A stretch of 64,000 nucleotides of DNA from DASWJZ01 sp963846475 (GCA_963846475.1 CAWJVZ010000004.1:4216001-4280000), one strand, 5' to 3'; shown: positions 26,600-36,060, counted from the first letter of the stretch. Made by a program: numbers and translations. The notes: generated by a model from the sequence alone, not told the origin.

Positions 26600-26624
26600 A
26601 ACGCCGCGGCGCGATGCACGTTCC
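26600..26624 (-). promoter_or_regulatory. EcfG promoter of topoisomerase IB
   Basis: On the minus strand GGAAC (26620-26624), 16 bases and CGTT (26600-26603) lie just 24 bases before the ATG at 26576. This is an exact consensus match and suggests a very short leader. Confidence 0.75.
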
Positions 26625-26759
26625 GGCGCGACCGCTCTGGCGAGCCGGCCGCGCCTATGCCACAAGGCCCCAGCGATGCGGCGCGGCGGCTCCTTTCCTT
26701 CCGGCGTGTCCGCGCTAAGCTTCGACCCCGCCTTGCTTGAGCCGTCAGGATTTTGCGCC

Positions 26760-29072
26760 ATGGACCAATCCGCTCCGCTGAAATTCGGAATGGGCGCCTC
26801 GCCGCGCCGCATCGAGGACGGCTCGCTGATCCGCGGCGAGGGGCGCTACACGACCGACGTGAAGCCGGACGGCGCGCTCACCGCCTATGTGCTCCGCTCC
26901 GCCGCCGGCCATGCGCGCATCGCGGTCGGCGACCTCGCCGCGGCGCGCGCGGCGCCCGGCGTGCATCTCGTCTGGGTTGCGGCGGACGTGAGCGATCTCG
27001 GCCTGATGCCGTGCATGGCCAAGCCCGCCGCCAAGGCGCCGATCGAGGAGCCGCCCTATCCGGTGCTCTGCGGCGACATCGTCAGGCATGTCGGCGACGC
27101 GATCGCCTTCATCGTCGCCGACGACCTCGAACAGCGCCAAATCGGCGGCCGAGCTGATCGAGGTCGACTACGACCCGCTGCCCGCCATCGCCGACACCGC
27201 CGGCGCGCTCGAGCCCGGCGCGCCGCTGGTCTGGCCGGAGCGCGGCAGCAACCTCGCCTTCGAGCACGAGATCGGCGACAAGGCGGCGACCGACGCCGCC
27301 TTCGCCAAGGCCGCCAAGGTGGCCGAGATCACGCATCGTCAACAACCGCCTCGTCTGCAACTACATGGAGCCGCGGGCGATCGTCGCCGAATACGATGCG
27401 GGCGGCGGCCGCTACACCGTCACCGTCGGCTCGCAGGGCGTGCACGGCCTGCGCGACGCCATGTGCAAGGTGCTGAAGATCGACCCGAAGACGATGCGCG
27501 TCGCTCACGCCCGACGTCGGCGGCGGCTTTGGCACCAAGAGCTTCAACTACCGCGAATACCCGCTGACCGTGAAGGCGGCGAAGGCGCTCGGCCGGCCGG
27601 TGCAAATGGGTGTCCGACCGCAACGAGCATTTTCTGGCCGACGCGCACGGGCGCGACAACGTCACGACGCGGCGCCTTCGCGCTCGACGCCGACGGCCGC
27701 GTCCTGGCGATGCGGGTCGAGCTGATCGCCAATCATGGGCTCCTACCTCAACCAGTTCGGGCCGTACATCCCGGCGATCGGCCTCACCATGCTGACCGGC
27801 CTCTACGACATCCGCACCGTCTACGCCGTCTGCAAGGGCGTCTTCACCAACACCGTGCCGACCGACGCCTATCGCGGCGCCGGGCGCCCCGAGGCGGCCT
27901 ATTTCATCGAGCGGCTGATGGACGAAGCGGCGCGCGGTGACGGGCCTGTCGCGCACCGAAATCCGCCGCCGCAATTTCATCAAGCCGGAGCAGATGCCCT
28001 ACAAGACGCAGACCGGCCGCGTCTACGACACGCGGCGAGTTCGCCGCCCATATGGACAAGGCGCTCGCCTCGGCGGGCGCCGATTCCTTCGATGCGCGCC
28101 TGGCCGAGAGCCGGGCCAAGAGCCGCATCCGCGGGCTGGGCTTCGCCAGCTACATCGAGGTCTGCGCCTTCGGCAATTCCGAGCCCGCCAAGGCGGTGCT
28201 GGAGGCGGACGGGACGGTCAGCGTCCATATCGGCACGCAGTCGAACGGCCAGGGCCACCAGACCGCCTATGCCCAGTTCGTCGCCGGGCCGCTCGGCCTC
28301 GACTACGACCGCATCCGCGTCGTCCAGGGCGACACGGACGCGCTGGAGAAGGGCGGCGGCACCGGCGGCTCGCGCTCCATCCCGCTCGGCGTCGCCCTCG
28401 GTCGACCGCGCCTCGCGGCGCCTCGCCGACCAGATCAAGGAGCTCGCCGCCGACGAGCTGGAGGCGGGCACGGGCGACATCGAGCTGATCGACGGCACGG
28501 CGCGCGTGGTCGGCACCGACCGCGCCGTCTCCTATGCCGACATCGCCAGAAAGGCGCCGGACAAGAGCAAGCTGACGGCCGAGCGGCGAGTTCAAGGCGG
28601 AGGAGCACACCTACCCGAACGGCACGCATGTCTGCGAGGTCGAGATCGACCCGGAGACCGGCGCGCACCGAGATCGTCGACTACACGATCGTCGACGATT
28701 TCGGCGCCACGGTGAACCCGATGCTGCTTGCCGGCCAGATCCACGGCGGCGTGGCGCAGGGGATCGGCCAGGCGCTCCTGGAGCACACCGTCTACGACGA
28801 GGACGGCCAGCTGATCACCGCGACCTTCAACGACTATACGATGCCGCGCGCCTGGGACATGCCGTCCTTCAGTTTCCAGACGCGCAACGTGCCGTGCAAA
28901 TGGAACGAGCTCGGCATCAAGGGCGCCGGCGAGGCCGGCACGATCGGCGCCGCGCCGGCTGTGATGAACGCGCGTGGTCGACGCGCTCCGCCGCGCCTAC
29001 GGCATCGGCCACATCGACATGCCGGCCACGCCGCGGCGGGTCTGGGAGACGATCCAGGCCGCCCGCCACTGA
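26760..29072 (+). pseudogene. CoxL-like molybdenum hydroxylase large subunit, twelve frame breaks
   Basis: This is a molybdopterin-binding subunit of the xanthine dehydrogenase/CO dehydrogenase superfamily. The motifs in order are GEGRYTTDVKPDGALTAYVL, DVGGGFGTK, the active-site loop AYRGAGRPEA (form II CoxL or aldehyde-oxidase type, not the AYxCSFR of true CO dehydrogenase), GTQSNGQGHQTAYAQ, and the catalytic Glu in KGAGEAGTIGA. The frame moves +1 twelve times, at or next to 27135, 27334, 27504, 27603, 27670, 27734, 27933, 28033, 28397, 28584, 28666 and 28973. Deleting one base each time gives 766 residues and no stop. The medium (FAD) and small (Fe-S) subunits are not adjacent. Confidence 0.88.
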
Positions 29073-29108
29073 AGGCTGCGTGGCCGGCCCGCTTCGCCGC
29101 TCGCACCC

Positions 29109-30473
29109 TCAGCGCGGCCGCACCAGCATGCGCATCCCTTCGCCGGCGCGCAGCGTGATGCCCATCTTCAGCGTCGGCGCAAAGCCGTCGGGCAGGTCGA
29201 GCCTGACTGCCCGGACCAGGCTGGCGAGGATCGCCGTCGCCTCGCTCAGCGCAAAGTTCATGCCGATGCAGATGCGCGGTCCGGCGCCGAACGGAATGTA
29301 GGAATAGCGGTGGCGCTCCTTGACCGCTTCGGGGGCGAAGCGGTCCGGGTCGTATTCGTCCGGGTCGCGCCAGAGTTTTCGGTGGCGGTGAAGCGCATAG
29401 ATCGGGATGAGCAGCGTGGTGCCCGCGGCGACCGCCTCGTCGCCGAGCCTTAGGTCGCGCGTGGCGTCGCGCGAGATGAGGGGAGCCGGCGGATAAAGGC
29501 GCATGGCTTCCTGGATCGCCTGCCGCGTATAGGAAAGCTTTTCGACGTGCTCCGGCAGCAATTCCCGGCCGCCGGTAGCCTCCTCCACTTCATCCAGGAT
29601 GCGTGTCTCGCTGTCGCGGTGCAGGCTCAGCAGATAGAAGCTCCAGGTAAGCGCCTGGGCGGTGGTCTCGTGCCCGGCGGCGACGAAGGTCCTGAGATTG
29701 TCGACGATGTCGAGGTCGCTCATCGCCTGGCCCGAATCGGCGTCAGCCGCCTCCAGGAGCAAGGTGAGGAGATCGTTGGCGCGTCGCCGGCTTGCACGTC
29801 GCCGGGCAACGATCTCCCGCATCGCGGCGCGGAACTCATCGCGATTGCGCGCGGTCCGCCGCTTGCCCGGGTAAGGCATCCAGCCGGGAGCCCTCAATAG
29901 GCCGAGAGCGACGGCCCAGTTCATGGCGCGGAGACTCGCAGTCATGTTCTTGGCGAACTCCGCCGGGTCGAAGCTCCCGTCCCCCGACAGCATGGTTTCG
30001 AGGATCACCTCGAAGGTAGTCCGCATCATCTCGCTGCCGACCTCGATCTCCGCGCCGGCCGGCTGCGCAAGCCAAAGCCGGCGCGTCCGTTCGGCGGCCG
30101 CCAGCATGGCCGGCACGAAAGCAGCGATGCGATCGGGCCTGAACACCGGTGCGGCGGCCCGCCGCTGCCAGCGCCAATGGGCGCCCTCCGCGGTGAGGAT
30201 GGCGTTGCCGAGCACCGGCCCCAGCGCCCGCTGCGCCGTCGCCGATTTCACGACGGATTCCGCTGCCTCCACCAGCACCAGGCGGATGAGCTCCGGATCC
30301 ATCACGAAGACCGCGTCGCGTCCGAACAGGCGCGTCCTGAGCATAGGCTGCTCGTAAACGGCAGCCGGCCACGCTTCCATGGGGTTTCGCACGAGGGTGC
30401 GGAGCAGCCGCAGCGTCGGCAGCCCCGTCGCGGGCGGCGTGATCCTGGCCGGAACCTCATTCATCAGCTGCAT
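29109..30473 (-). CDS. Cytochrome P450
   Basis: This 454-residue haem mono-oxygenase has the I-helix oxygen-activation motif AAGHETTAQ, the ExxR of IQEAMRLYPPAP, the DPDRF meander region and the haem-Cys loop FGAGPRICIGMNFAL. It resembles the CYP1xx/CYP4-like soluble bacterial groups that act on fatty acids or terpenes; the substrate is unknown. ATG 30473 or 30464 is a more plausible start than the distant 30611. No ferredoxin or reductase gene is adjacent. It is convergent with the CoxL-like gene and divergent from apt. Confidence 0.88.
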   Translation of the reverse strand: MQLMNEVPARITPPATGLPTLRLLRTLVRNPMEAWPAAVYEQPMLRTRLFGRDAVFVMDPELIRLVLVEAAESVVKSATAQRALGPVLGNAILTAEGAHWRWQRRAAAPVFRPDRIAAFVPAMLAAAERTRRLWLAQPAGAEIEVGSEMMRTTFEVILETMLSGDGSFDPAEFAKNMTASLRAMNWAVALGLLRAPGWMPYPGKRRTARNRDEFRAAMREIVARRRASRRRANDLLTLLLEAADADSGQAMSDLDIVDNLRTFVAAGHETTAQALTWSFYLLSLHRDSETRILDEVEEATGGRELLPEHVEKLSYTRQAIQEAMRLYPPAPLISRDATRDLRLGDEAVAAGTTLLIPIYALHRHRKLWRDPDEYDPDRFAPEAVKERHRYSYIPFGAGPRICIGMNFALSEATAILASLVRAVRLDLPDGFAPTLKMGITLRAGEGMRMLVRPR

Positions 30474-30567
30474 CGGCGCCTCGTCGACTATTGCATCTTG
30501 GCCGGGGCGGAGAGAAAAACGAAATCGTGCGCCGCCGCGCGGCCCCGCCGGATAGGAGATTCTTGGG

Positions 30568-31110
30568 ATGGCGACGCTGGCCTCTGAGCTTGAAGCGGCG
30601 ATCCGCACCATCCCCGATTATCCCCGGCAGGGCATCATTTTCCGCGACATCACCACCCTTTTGGGCGATGCCGCCGCGTTCCGCCGCAGCGTCGACGCGC
30701 TGGCCGAACCTTGGGCGGGATCTGAGATCGACAAGGTCGCCGGCATCGAGGCGCGCGGCTTCATCATCGGCGGCGCCGTCGCGCACAGGCTTTCGGCCGG
30801 CTTTGTGCCCATCCGCAAGCGCGGCAAGCTACCGCATGAGACGGTCAGGATCGCCTATTCGCTGGAATACGGCATCGACGAGATGGAGATGCACCGCGAC
30901 GCCGTAGAGCCGGGAGAGAAGGTGATCCTGGTCGACGACCTGATCGCCACCGGCGGCACCGCCGAGGGCGCGGTAAAGCTTCTGAAGGAGATCGGCGCCG
31001 ACGTGGTCGCGGCGATCTTCGTCATCGACCTGCCCGACCTCGGCGGCTCAAGAAAGATCGAGGGACTGGGGGTGCCGGTGCGGACGCTGGTAAAATTCCC
31101 GGGCCACTGA
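30568..31110 (+). CDS. apt: Adenine phosphoribosyltransferase
   Basis: This 180-residue enzyme salvages adenine with PRPP to give AMP. The N-terminal IRTIPDYPRQGIIFRDITTLL, the flexible-loop region FVPIRKRGKLPHET and the PRPP motif VILVDDLIATGGTA are all canonical. The length is standard. GGAGA lies before the ATG at 30568. It is convergent with the MaoC pair. Confidence 0.95.
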   Translation: MATLASELEAAIRTIPDYPRQGIIFRDITTLLGDAAAFRRSVDALAEPWAGSEIDKVAGIEARGFIIGGAVAHRLSAGFVPIRKRGKLPHETVRIAYSLEYGIDEMEMHRDAVEPGEKVILVDDLIATGGTAEGAVKLLKEIGADVVAAIFVIDLPDLGGSRKIEGLGVPVRTLVKFPGH

Positions 31111-31119
31111 CGCCGACGC

Positions 31120-31623
31120 TTACTCCCGGCCGGCGTCGATAGGCGGCGTCTTGTCGCGGCGTTCAACGAAAACGTGGCCGGTGAATGAGACCACCAGCTC
31201 GCCGTTCTGGTTGCGGCCGGTGTTGCTGATCGTGACCAGCCCCCATTGCGGTCGCGAGCGGCTCAGCTTCTTGGCCGCGACCTCCAACTCGAAGCTGATC
31301 GTGTCGCCGGCATAGACCGGCTTCAGCCATTTCAGCGCGTCGAAGCCGGGCGAGGGGCCGAGCTGGGCGAGCGGCAACCCGGCCGCCGCGAGCTCATCAT
31401 TTTGCCGCTGCATCTCGCGGACATTGAGCTTCATCCAGACGGCGACGGTGTGCCAGCCCGAGGCGCAGAGTTTTCGGAAATGGCTGCGCTCCGCGGCCGC
31501 CTCGTCCATGTGAAAGGGCTGCGGATCGAACGCCCCGGCGAAGCGCTTGATCTCCTCGGCGGAAAAAAGGTGCGAGCCGATGGCTTGCCGTTCGCCTATG
31601 GCGATGTCCTCGAAGAACTTCAT
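31120..31623 (-). CDS. MaoC-like (R)-hydratase family protein (second of pair)
   Basis: This 167-residue hot-dog-fold protein has the hydratase-type motif FAGAFDPQPFHMDEAAA (Asp and His at the active site) and the opening FFEDIAIGERQAIGSH. The start overlaps the stop of the upstream paralogue (ATGA), so the two are translationally coupled and may form a heterodimer. MaoC domains hydrate trans-2-enoyl-CoA or act in polyketide and PHA metabolism. The specific role is unknown. Confidence 0.85.
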   Translation of the reverse strand: MKFFEDIAIGERQAIGSHLFSAEEIKRFAGAFDPQPFHMDEAAAERSHFRKLCASGWHTVAVWMKLNVREMQRQNDELAAAGLPLAQLGPSPGFDALKWLKPVYAGDTISFELEVAAKKLSRSRPQWGLVTISNTGRNQNGELVVSFTGHVFVERRDKTPPIDAGRE

Positions 31624-32069
31624 GACGGCCGCCGGCTGAACATGATCGGGTTCTCGGCCAGCATGACGATCTCGCCGCGCCCGTTGACGATCTCATGGCG
31701 GAGGCGGACGAAGCCCCGGTCGGCGCGGCTGTTCGATGCGCGGGTGTCCAGCACGATCGAGCGGCCGGAGAGCACGTCGCCCGGCCGCACCGGCCGGACC
31801 CATTTGAGCATGTCGACGCCGGGCGACCCCATGGAGGCGGTCTCGCGAAGCCAGCCGTCATAGAGAATGCGCATGAAGAGGGCGCAGGTATGCCAGCCGG
31901 ACGCGGCAAGCCCGCCGAGCAGGGAGTCCGCACCCGACGCCTCGTCGAGGTGGAAAGGCTGCGGATCGAATTCCGCGGCAAACGCCACAATCTCGCCGCG
32001 CGTCACGGCGCAGCGCCCGAGCGGCAGCTCCTGCCCGATCTGAAAATCCTCGAAATAGCGCATGGCCAT
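31620..32069 (-). CDS. MaoC-like (R)-hydratase family protein (first of pair)
   Basis: This 149-residue paralogue of the next gene has the opening RYFEDFQIGQELPLG and the active-site segment FAAEFDPQPFHLDEASG. ATG 32069 or 32063 is chosen; the longer open frame upstream is not conserved-looking. Paired, overlapping MaoC genes like this are common in Rhizobiales, often near ychF. Confidence 0.85.
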   Translation of the reverse strand: MAMRYFEDFQIGQELPLGRCAVTRGEIVAFAAEFDPQPFHLDEASGADSLLGGLAASGWHTCALFMRILYDGWLRETASMGSPGVDMLKWVRPVRPGDVLSGRSIVLDTRASNSRADRGFVRLRHEIVNGRGEIVMLAENPIMFSRRPS

Positions 32070-32148
32070 GCTGCAGACCCGCAAGCGGCGATGCAGAGAT
32101 AGTCGGCGCACCGCCGGCTTGACAAGGCAGGCGATGCCCTCCTGGCCC

Positions 32149-33252
32149 TCAGACGTTGAATTTGAACAACATGACGTCGCCATCCTGGACGACGTAGTCC
32201 TTGCCCTCGTCGCGCGCCTTGCCGGCTTCCTTGGCGGCGGCCTCGCCGCCAAGGGCCACGAAGTCGTCGTAGCGGATCGTCTGGGCGCGGATGAAGCCGC
32301 GCTCGAAATCGGTGTGGATTGCCCCCGCCGCCTGGGGAGCCCTGGCGCCGTCAGTCACCGTCCAGGCGCGCGCCTCCTTCGGGCCGACGGTGAAGAAGGT
32401 GACCAGGCCGAGGAGCGCGTAGCCGGCGCGGATCAGCCGGTCCAGACCGGGCTCCTCGAGCCCGACCGCGGCCAGGAACTCGCGCTGCTCTTCCGGCGGC
32501 AGCTGGGCTATCTCCGCCTCGATCGCCGCGGAAATCACCACGAAGCCCGCGCCCTGCTCGGCGGCCATCTTCGCCACAGCTTCCGTGTGCTCGTTGCCGC
32601 TGGCCGCGTCAGCCTCGGCGACGTTGCAGACATAAAGAACGGGCTTTGCCGTCAGCAGCGTCAGACCCTGTAGGATCCTCGTCTCTTCCGGCGAGAGATT
32701 CTTGCGGAGCACGCGGACGGGCTTGCCGTTGGTCAGGAGCTCAAGCGCCTTCTCCATGACAGGCAGCACCGTCAGCGCCTCCTTGTCCTTGACGGCAGCC
32801 TTCTTGCGCACCGCCTGGGTGCGGCGATCGAGGCTATCCAGGTCCGCGAGCATCAGCTCCGTCTCCACCGTCTCGGCGTCGGCAAGCGGATCGATGCGGC
32901 CCTCGACATGCACGATGTCCTCGTCGGCGAAACAGCGCAGCACGTGGGCGATGGCGTCGACCTCGCGGATATTGGCCAAAAACTGGTTGCCGAGCCCTTC
33001 GCCCTTGGAGGCGCCGCGGACCAGGCCGGCGATGTCGACGAAGGTGAGGCGGGTCGGCACGATCTCCGCCGACTTGCCGATCTCGGCGAGAATATCGAGA
33101 CGCGGATCGGGCACCGCCACCTCGCCGGTGTTCGGCTCGATGGTGCAGAACGGATAATTGGCCGCCTGCGCGGCGGCCGTCCTGGTCAAAGCGTTGAAGA
33201 GCGTCGACTTGCCCACGTTCGGCAGGCCGACGATGCCGCAGCGAAAACCCAT
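32149..33252 (-). CDS. ychF: Redox-regulated ATPase YchF
   Basis: This 367-residue OBG-family P-loop protein has G1 GLPNVGKSTLFNAL, then NYPFCTIEPN, the G3-like DIAGLVRGASKGEGLGN, NxxE in place of NKxD (VCNVAEAD), and the C-terminal TGS-like domain ending GDVMLFKFNV. It binds ATP rather than GTP and associates with ribosomes and the stress response. The ATG at 33252 starts the conserved MGFRCGIVGLP. It is co-directional with pth and rplY, a common gene order. Confidence 0.95.
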   Translation of the reverse strand: MGFRCGIVGLPNVGKSTLFNALTRTAAAQAANYPFCTIEPNTGEVAVPDPRLDILAEIGKSAEIVPTRLTFVDIAGLVRGASKGEGLGNQFLANIREVDAIAHVLRCFADEDIVHVEGRIDPLADAETVETELMLADLDSLDRRTQAVRKKAAVKDKEALTVLPVMEKALELLTNGKPVRVLRKNLSPEETRILQGLTLLTAKPVLYVCNVAEADAASGNEHTEAVAKMAAEQGAGFVVISAAIEAEIAQLPPEEQREFLAAVGLEEPGLDRLIRAGYALLGLVTFFTVGPKEARAWTVTDGARAPQAAGAIHTDFERGFIRAQTIRYDDFVALGGEAAAKEAGKARDEGKDYVVQDGDVMLFKFNV

Positions 33253-33342
33253 GATCTTGGTCCTACTTGGCTGCCATTCAGCGCCTGAGCGACATCGCTC
33301 CGTCAACGACACGTCGTCATCTCAGGAGGAAATCGTCCTCGT

Positions 33343-34041
33343 TCAATGCTCGCCGCGGAGCAGCTTTTTCAGCCCTTCGGCGAAAGCACCGCCGGCGCGG
33401 CGCGCGGGCGTCCCATCGGCTGACGCTTTGGAAGCGGTTTTTGCCGGCCCGCTCGCCTCGCCGTTCTCGTCAGCCGGTACAAGGGCGAGATGCACGCGGT
33501 TCATAAAAGTCGCATCGTCGCCCTTGGCCAGCAGCGGCGCGTTATCCGCCACCGCGGAGAGGAGCGGCTCGACCCAGTCCCGGTCCGCCTTGGAAAAATC
33601 GTGCAGGACGTAGCCGTGAACCAGCTCCTTGGCGCCGGGGTGGCCGATGCCGATCCGCATGCGGCGGAAATCCTTGCCGATATGCGCTTCGATCGATCTC
33701 AGCCCGTTGTGGCCGGCGGTGCCGCCGCCGCGCTTCATCCGGAGTTTTCCCGGCGGCAGGTCGAGCTCGTCGTAGACGACCACGACGTCCGCCGGTTCGA
33801 GCTTGTAGAAGCGCATGGCCTGGCCCACGGCGCGCCCGGACTCGTTCATATAGGTGGCGGGCTTGAGGATGAGCGCCTTTTCGCCGGCCAGCACGCCCTC
33901 GGCGATCTCCCCCTCGAAGCGGGCGCGCCAGGCCGAAAAGCCATGGCGGCGGTGGATCGCCTCCGCCGCCATGAAGCCGATATTGTGCCGGTGGCCGGCA
34001 TAGCGCCGGCCGGGATTGCCCAGGCCCGCGATCAGCAGCAT
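33343..34041 (-). CDS. pth: Peptidyl-tRNA hydrolase
   Basis: This 232-residue enzyme releases peptides from stalled peptidyl-tRNA. The motifs are LLIAGLGNPGRRYAGHRHN (catalytic His), TYMNESGRAVG, VVVYDELDLPPGK (Asp) and GGGTAGHNGLRSI. The C-terminal extension after NRVHLAL is Ala/Lys-rich and typical of alphaproteobacteria. It lies between rplY and ychF. Confidence 0.95.
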   Translation of the reverse strand: MLLIAGLGNPGRRYAGHRHNIGFMAAEAIHRRHGFSAWRARFEGEIAEGVLAGEKALILKPATYMNESGRAVGQAMRFYKLEPADVVVVYDELDLPPGKLRMKRGGGTAGHNGLRSIEAHIGKDFRRMRIGIGHPGAKELVHGYVLHDFSKADRDWVEPLLSAVADNAPLLAKGDDATFMNRVHLALVPADENGEASGPAKTASKASADGTPARRAGGAFAEGLKKLLRGEH

Positions 34042-34061
34042 CGGCGACCACCGCCGCCGGA

Positions 34062-34706
34062 TCAGGCTTTCGGCTCGGCCCCGCCGGCTCCGCCGGCCTC
34101 GGCCTCGGCCGCCGCCGCGGCATCCTCGGCCGCCGCCGCCTGGCCATGGCCGGCGATCGTCGCGATGGTAAAGTCGCGCTCGGTGATCGTCGGGGTCACG
34201 CCCTCCGGCAGGGTCACCGCCGAGATGTGCAGGGAATCGCCGATGTCGAGGCCGGTCAGGTCCACCTCGATGGCTTCCGGGATGGCGTCGACCGGCACGC
34301 GCAGCTCGATCGTGTGACGCACGATGTTGAGCGCGCCGCCGCGCTTGATGCCGGGCGAGGCGTGCTCGTTGATGAAATGCACCGGAATCTCCAGCGTCAG
34401 CCGCGCGCCTTCGCCGACGCGCAGGAAATCCACGTGGACGAGGTGGTCGCGCACCGGATCGAGCTGGTAGTCGCGCGGAATGACGCGGATTTTTTCGCCG
34501 TCGACGTCGATCATGGCGATGTGCGTGAGGAAGCCGCCGGCATGCAGCCGCTGCGTCATCTCCCGCTGCGGCAGCGAAATCGGGATCGGCGGCTTCTTGT
34601 CGCCATAGATGACGGCCGGGATCCTGTCCTGGCGGCGCACGGCGCGGGCGGCCCCCTTGCCGACCCGCTCGCGCACCTCGGCCCTGAGCTCGTAAATCTC
34701 GCTCAT
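34062..34706 (-). CDS. rplY: Ribosomal protein bL25 (Ctc type)
   Basis: This 214-residue protein binds 5S rRNA. The N-terminal L25 domain (ELRAEVRERVGKGAARAVRR, PAVIYGDKKPP) is followed by the CTC/TL5 beta domain (IPVHFINEHASPGIKRGG) and a low-complexity Ala/Glu tail. The long Ctc form is usual in alphaproteobacteria. It heads the rplY-pth run. Confidence 0.95.
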   Translation of the reverse strand: MSEIYELRAEVRERVGKGAARAVRRQDRIPAVIYGDKKPPIPISLPQREMTQRLHAGGFLTHIAMIDVDGEKIRVIPRDYQLDPVRDHLVHVDFLRVGEGARLTLEIPVHFINEHASPGIKRGGALNIVRHTIELRVPVDAIPEAIEVDLTGLDIGDSLHISAVTLPEGVTPTITERDFTIATIAGHGQAAAAEDAAAAAEAEAGGAGGAEPKA

Positions 34707-34869
34707 GAGAGTGCTCCTGATGTGCAGAATGTGAAAAGGCCGCCGCGGCGGCCCCGAAGCGCCGCCTCCAAGGGTGCCGACGCTCGCCAGGGCTTATATG
34801 GGAGCGGATCGGCGAATGCAATCAGCCCGCATGCCGCCGACGGGCTCGCTTTTTTCCTCTCCCCCGTGG

Positions 34870-34967
34870 GGCCTGTTGCGAAATTCAAAATCCCAAGGAA
34901 CATTTCCGAATCCGAAAGGAACTCCTCGGAATCGAAACGAGAACCTTGTTCTATTTCGCAACAGGCC
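34870..34967. mobile_element. 98-bp MITE with 15-bp terminal inverted repeats
   Basis: The ends GGCCTGTTGCGAAAT (34870-34884) and its exact complement (34953-34967) enclose 68 bases with no ORF. CCCGTGG flanks both sides (34863-34869, 34968-34974), which is a 7-bp target duplication. The element split a CTCTCCCCGTGGGGAGAG-type palindrome. The CTGTTGC core in the ends recalls IS6-family termini, so it is probably moved in trans. Confidence 0.75.
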
Positions 34968-34974
34968 CCCGTGG

Positions 34975-35090
34975 GGAGAGGCCGAGTCCGCGCGCAGCGC
35001 GGAGCCGGGTGAGGGTTCTGGCGCTGAGTTCTGTGATCTTGTCCCTCACCCGGTCGCTTCGCAACTCGGCCTCTCCCCGGAGGGGAGAGG
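34975..35090. repeat. Rhizobial palindromic repeat, copy A
   Basis: This ~116-bp element contains GCCGAGT, CCGGGTGAGGGTTCTGGCG and CCCTCACCCGGTCGCTTCGC. It is the inverted counterpart of 40040-40156. Its left end is where the MITE inserted. It lies between rplY and the chromate genes. Confidence 0.75.
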
Positions 35091-35130
35091 AGGGTGCCAC
35101 CGTCCACCGGTGTGGACTGTGAGGCCGGGA

Positions 35131-35159
35131 TTGACAGACGGGCAAGGCTTCACATTAAG
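35131..35159 (+). promoter_or_regulatory. Sigma-70-like promoter for the chromate cassette
   Basis: TTGACA (35131-35136), a 17-base spacer and ATTAAG (35154-35159) lie about 80 bases before the chrB-like ATG. The -35 is a perfect match and the -10 is weak. Confidence 0.4.
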
Positions 35160-35240
35160 ATCGCGGCATGGGGAATGCGATCTCCCCACGAGGCGACATG
35201 CCGAAGCATCGCGTCCCGCTCATAGCCAAGGACGCAGTCC

Positions 35241-36059
35241 ATGTCGTCGATCAACTCCATCTCCGCTGAAAAGCTGGCGCGCCTCGTCGGCACGCCGAAA
35301 TGCCCTGTCCTCGTCGACGTCTGCAGCGACGAGGATTTTGCCGCCGCGCCACGCCTCGTCCCCGGTTCGGTGCGCCGCTCCTATGCCGACGCGGCGGACT
35401 GGGCCGGAGAATTTTCCGGCCGCTCCGTCGTGGTCATCTGCCAGAAGGGATTGAAACTCAGCCAGGGCGTGGCGGCCTGGCTCCGCCATGCCGGCGCCGC
35501 GGCCGACACGCTGGAGGGCGGCATCGAGGGCTGGACCAGGGCGGGGCTCCCCATCGTTCCAGCGGAAAAGCTGCCGCCGCGCGATCCGCAGGGACGCACC
35601 GTCTGGGTCACCCGCGCCCGCCCGAAGATCGACCGCATCGCCTGCCCCTGGCTGATCCGCCGCTTCGTCGACCCGAACGCCGTCTTCCTGTTCGTGGCGC
35701 CTTCGGAGGTTGCCGGGGTGGTGGAAAAATTCGCGGCGACGCCGTTCGACGTCGACGGCGTCTTCTGGAGCCATCGCGGCGAGTTTTGCACCTTCGACGT
35801 CATGGTCGAGGAATTCGGGCTCGCCACCGAGCCGCTCATGCGCCTCGCCACGATCGTGCGCGGCGCCGACACGGCGCGGCTCGACCTTGCCCCGGAGGCC
35901 GCGGGACTGCTCGCCGCCTCGCTCGGCCTGTCGCGGATGTTCTCCGACGACCTCGCGCAGCTTGAAGCCGGCCTCACCCTCTACGACGCCTTCTACCGCT
36001 GGTGCCGCGACGCCACCGGCGAGACGCACAACTGGCCGAACCGGCCGGCCGCCGCCTGA
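35241..36059 (+). CDS. Rhodanese/ChrB-C domain chromate-resistance protein
   Basis: This 272-residue protein has an N-terminal rhodanese-like domain (about 1-105) with the active Cys in VVICQKGLKLSQG. The C-terminal half is the ChrB_C domain (WVTRARPKIDRIACPWLIRR, TPFDVDGVFWSHRGEFC, CTFDVMVEEF). It is encoded one base before the chromate transporter. ChrB-type proteins sense or detoxify chromate; fusion to a rhodanese suggests sulfur chemistry or chromate reduction. The combination is known in alphaproteobacteria. Confidence 0.85.
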   Translation: MSSINSISAEKLARLVGTPKCPVLVDVCSDEDFAAAPRLVPGSVRRSYADAADWAGEFSGRSVVVICQKGLKLSQGVAAWLRHAGAAADTLEGGIEGWTRAGLPIVPAEKLPPRDPQGRTVWVTRARPKIDRIACPWLIRRFVDPNAVFLFVAPSEVAGVVEKFAATPFDVDGVFWSHRGEFCTFDVMVEEFGLATEPLMRLATIVRGADTARLDLAPEAAGLLAASLGLSRMFSDDLAQLEAGLTLYDAFYRWCRDATGETHNWPNRPAAA

Positions 36060-36060
36060 C

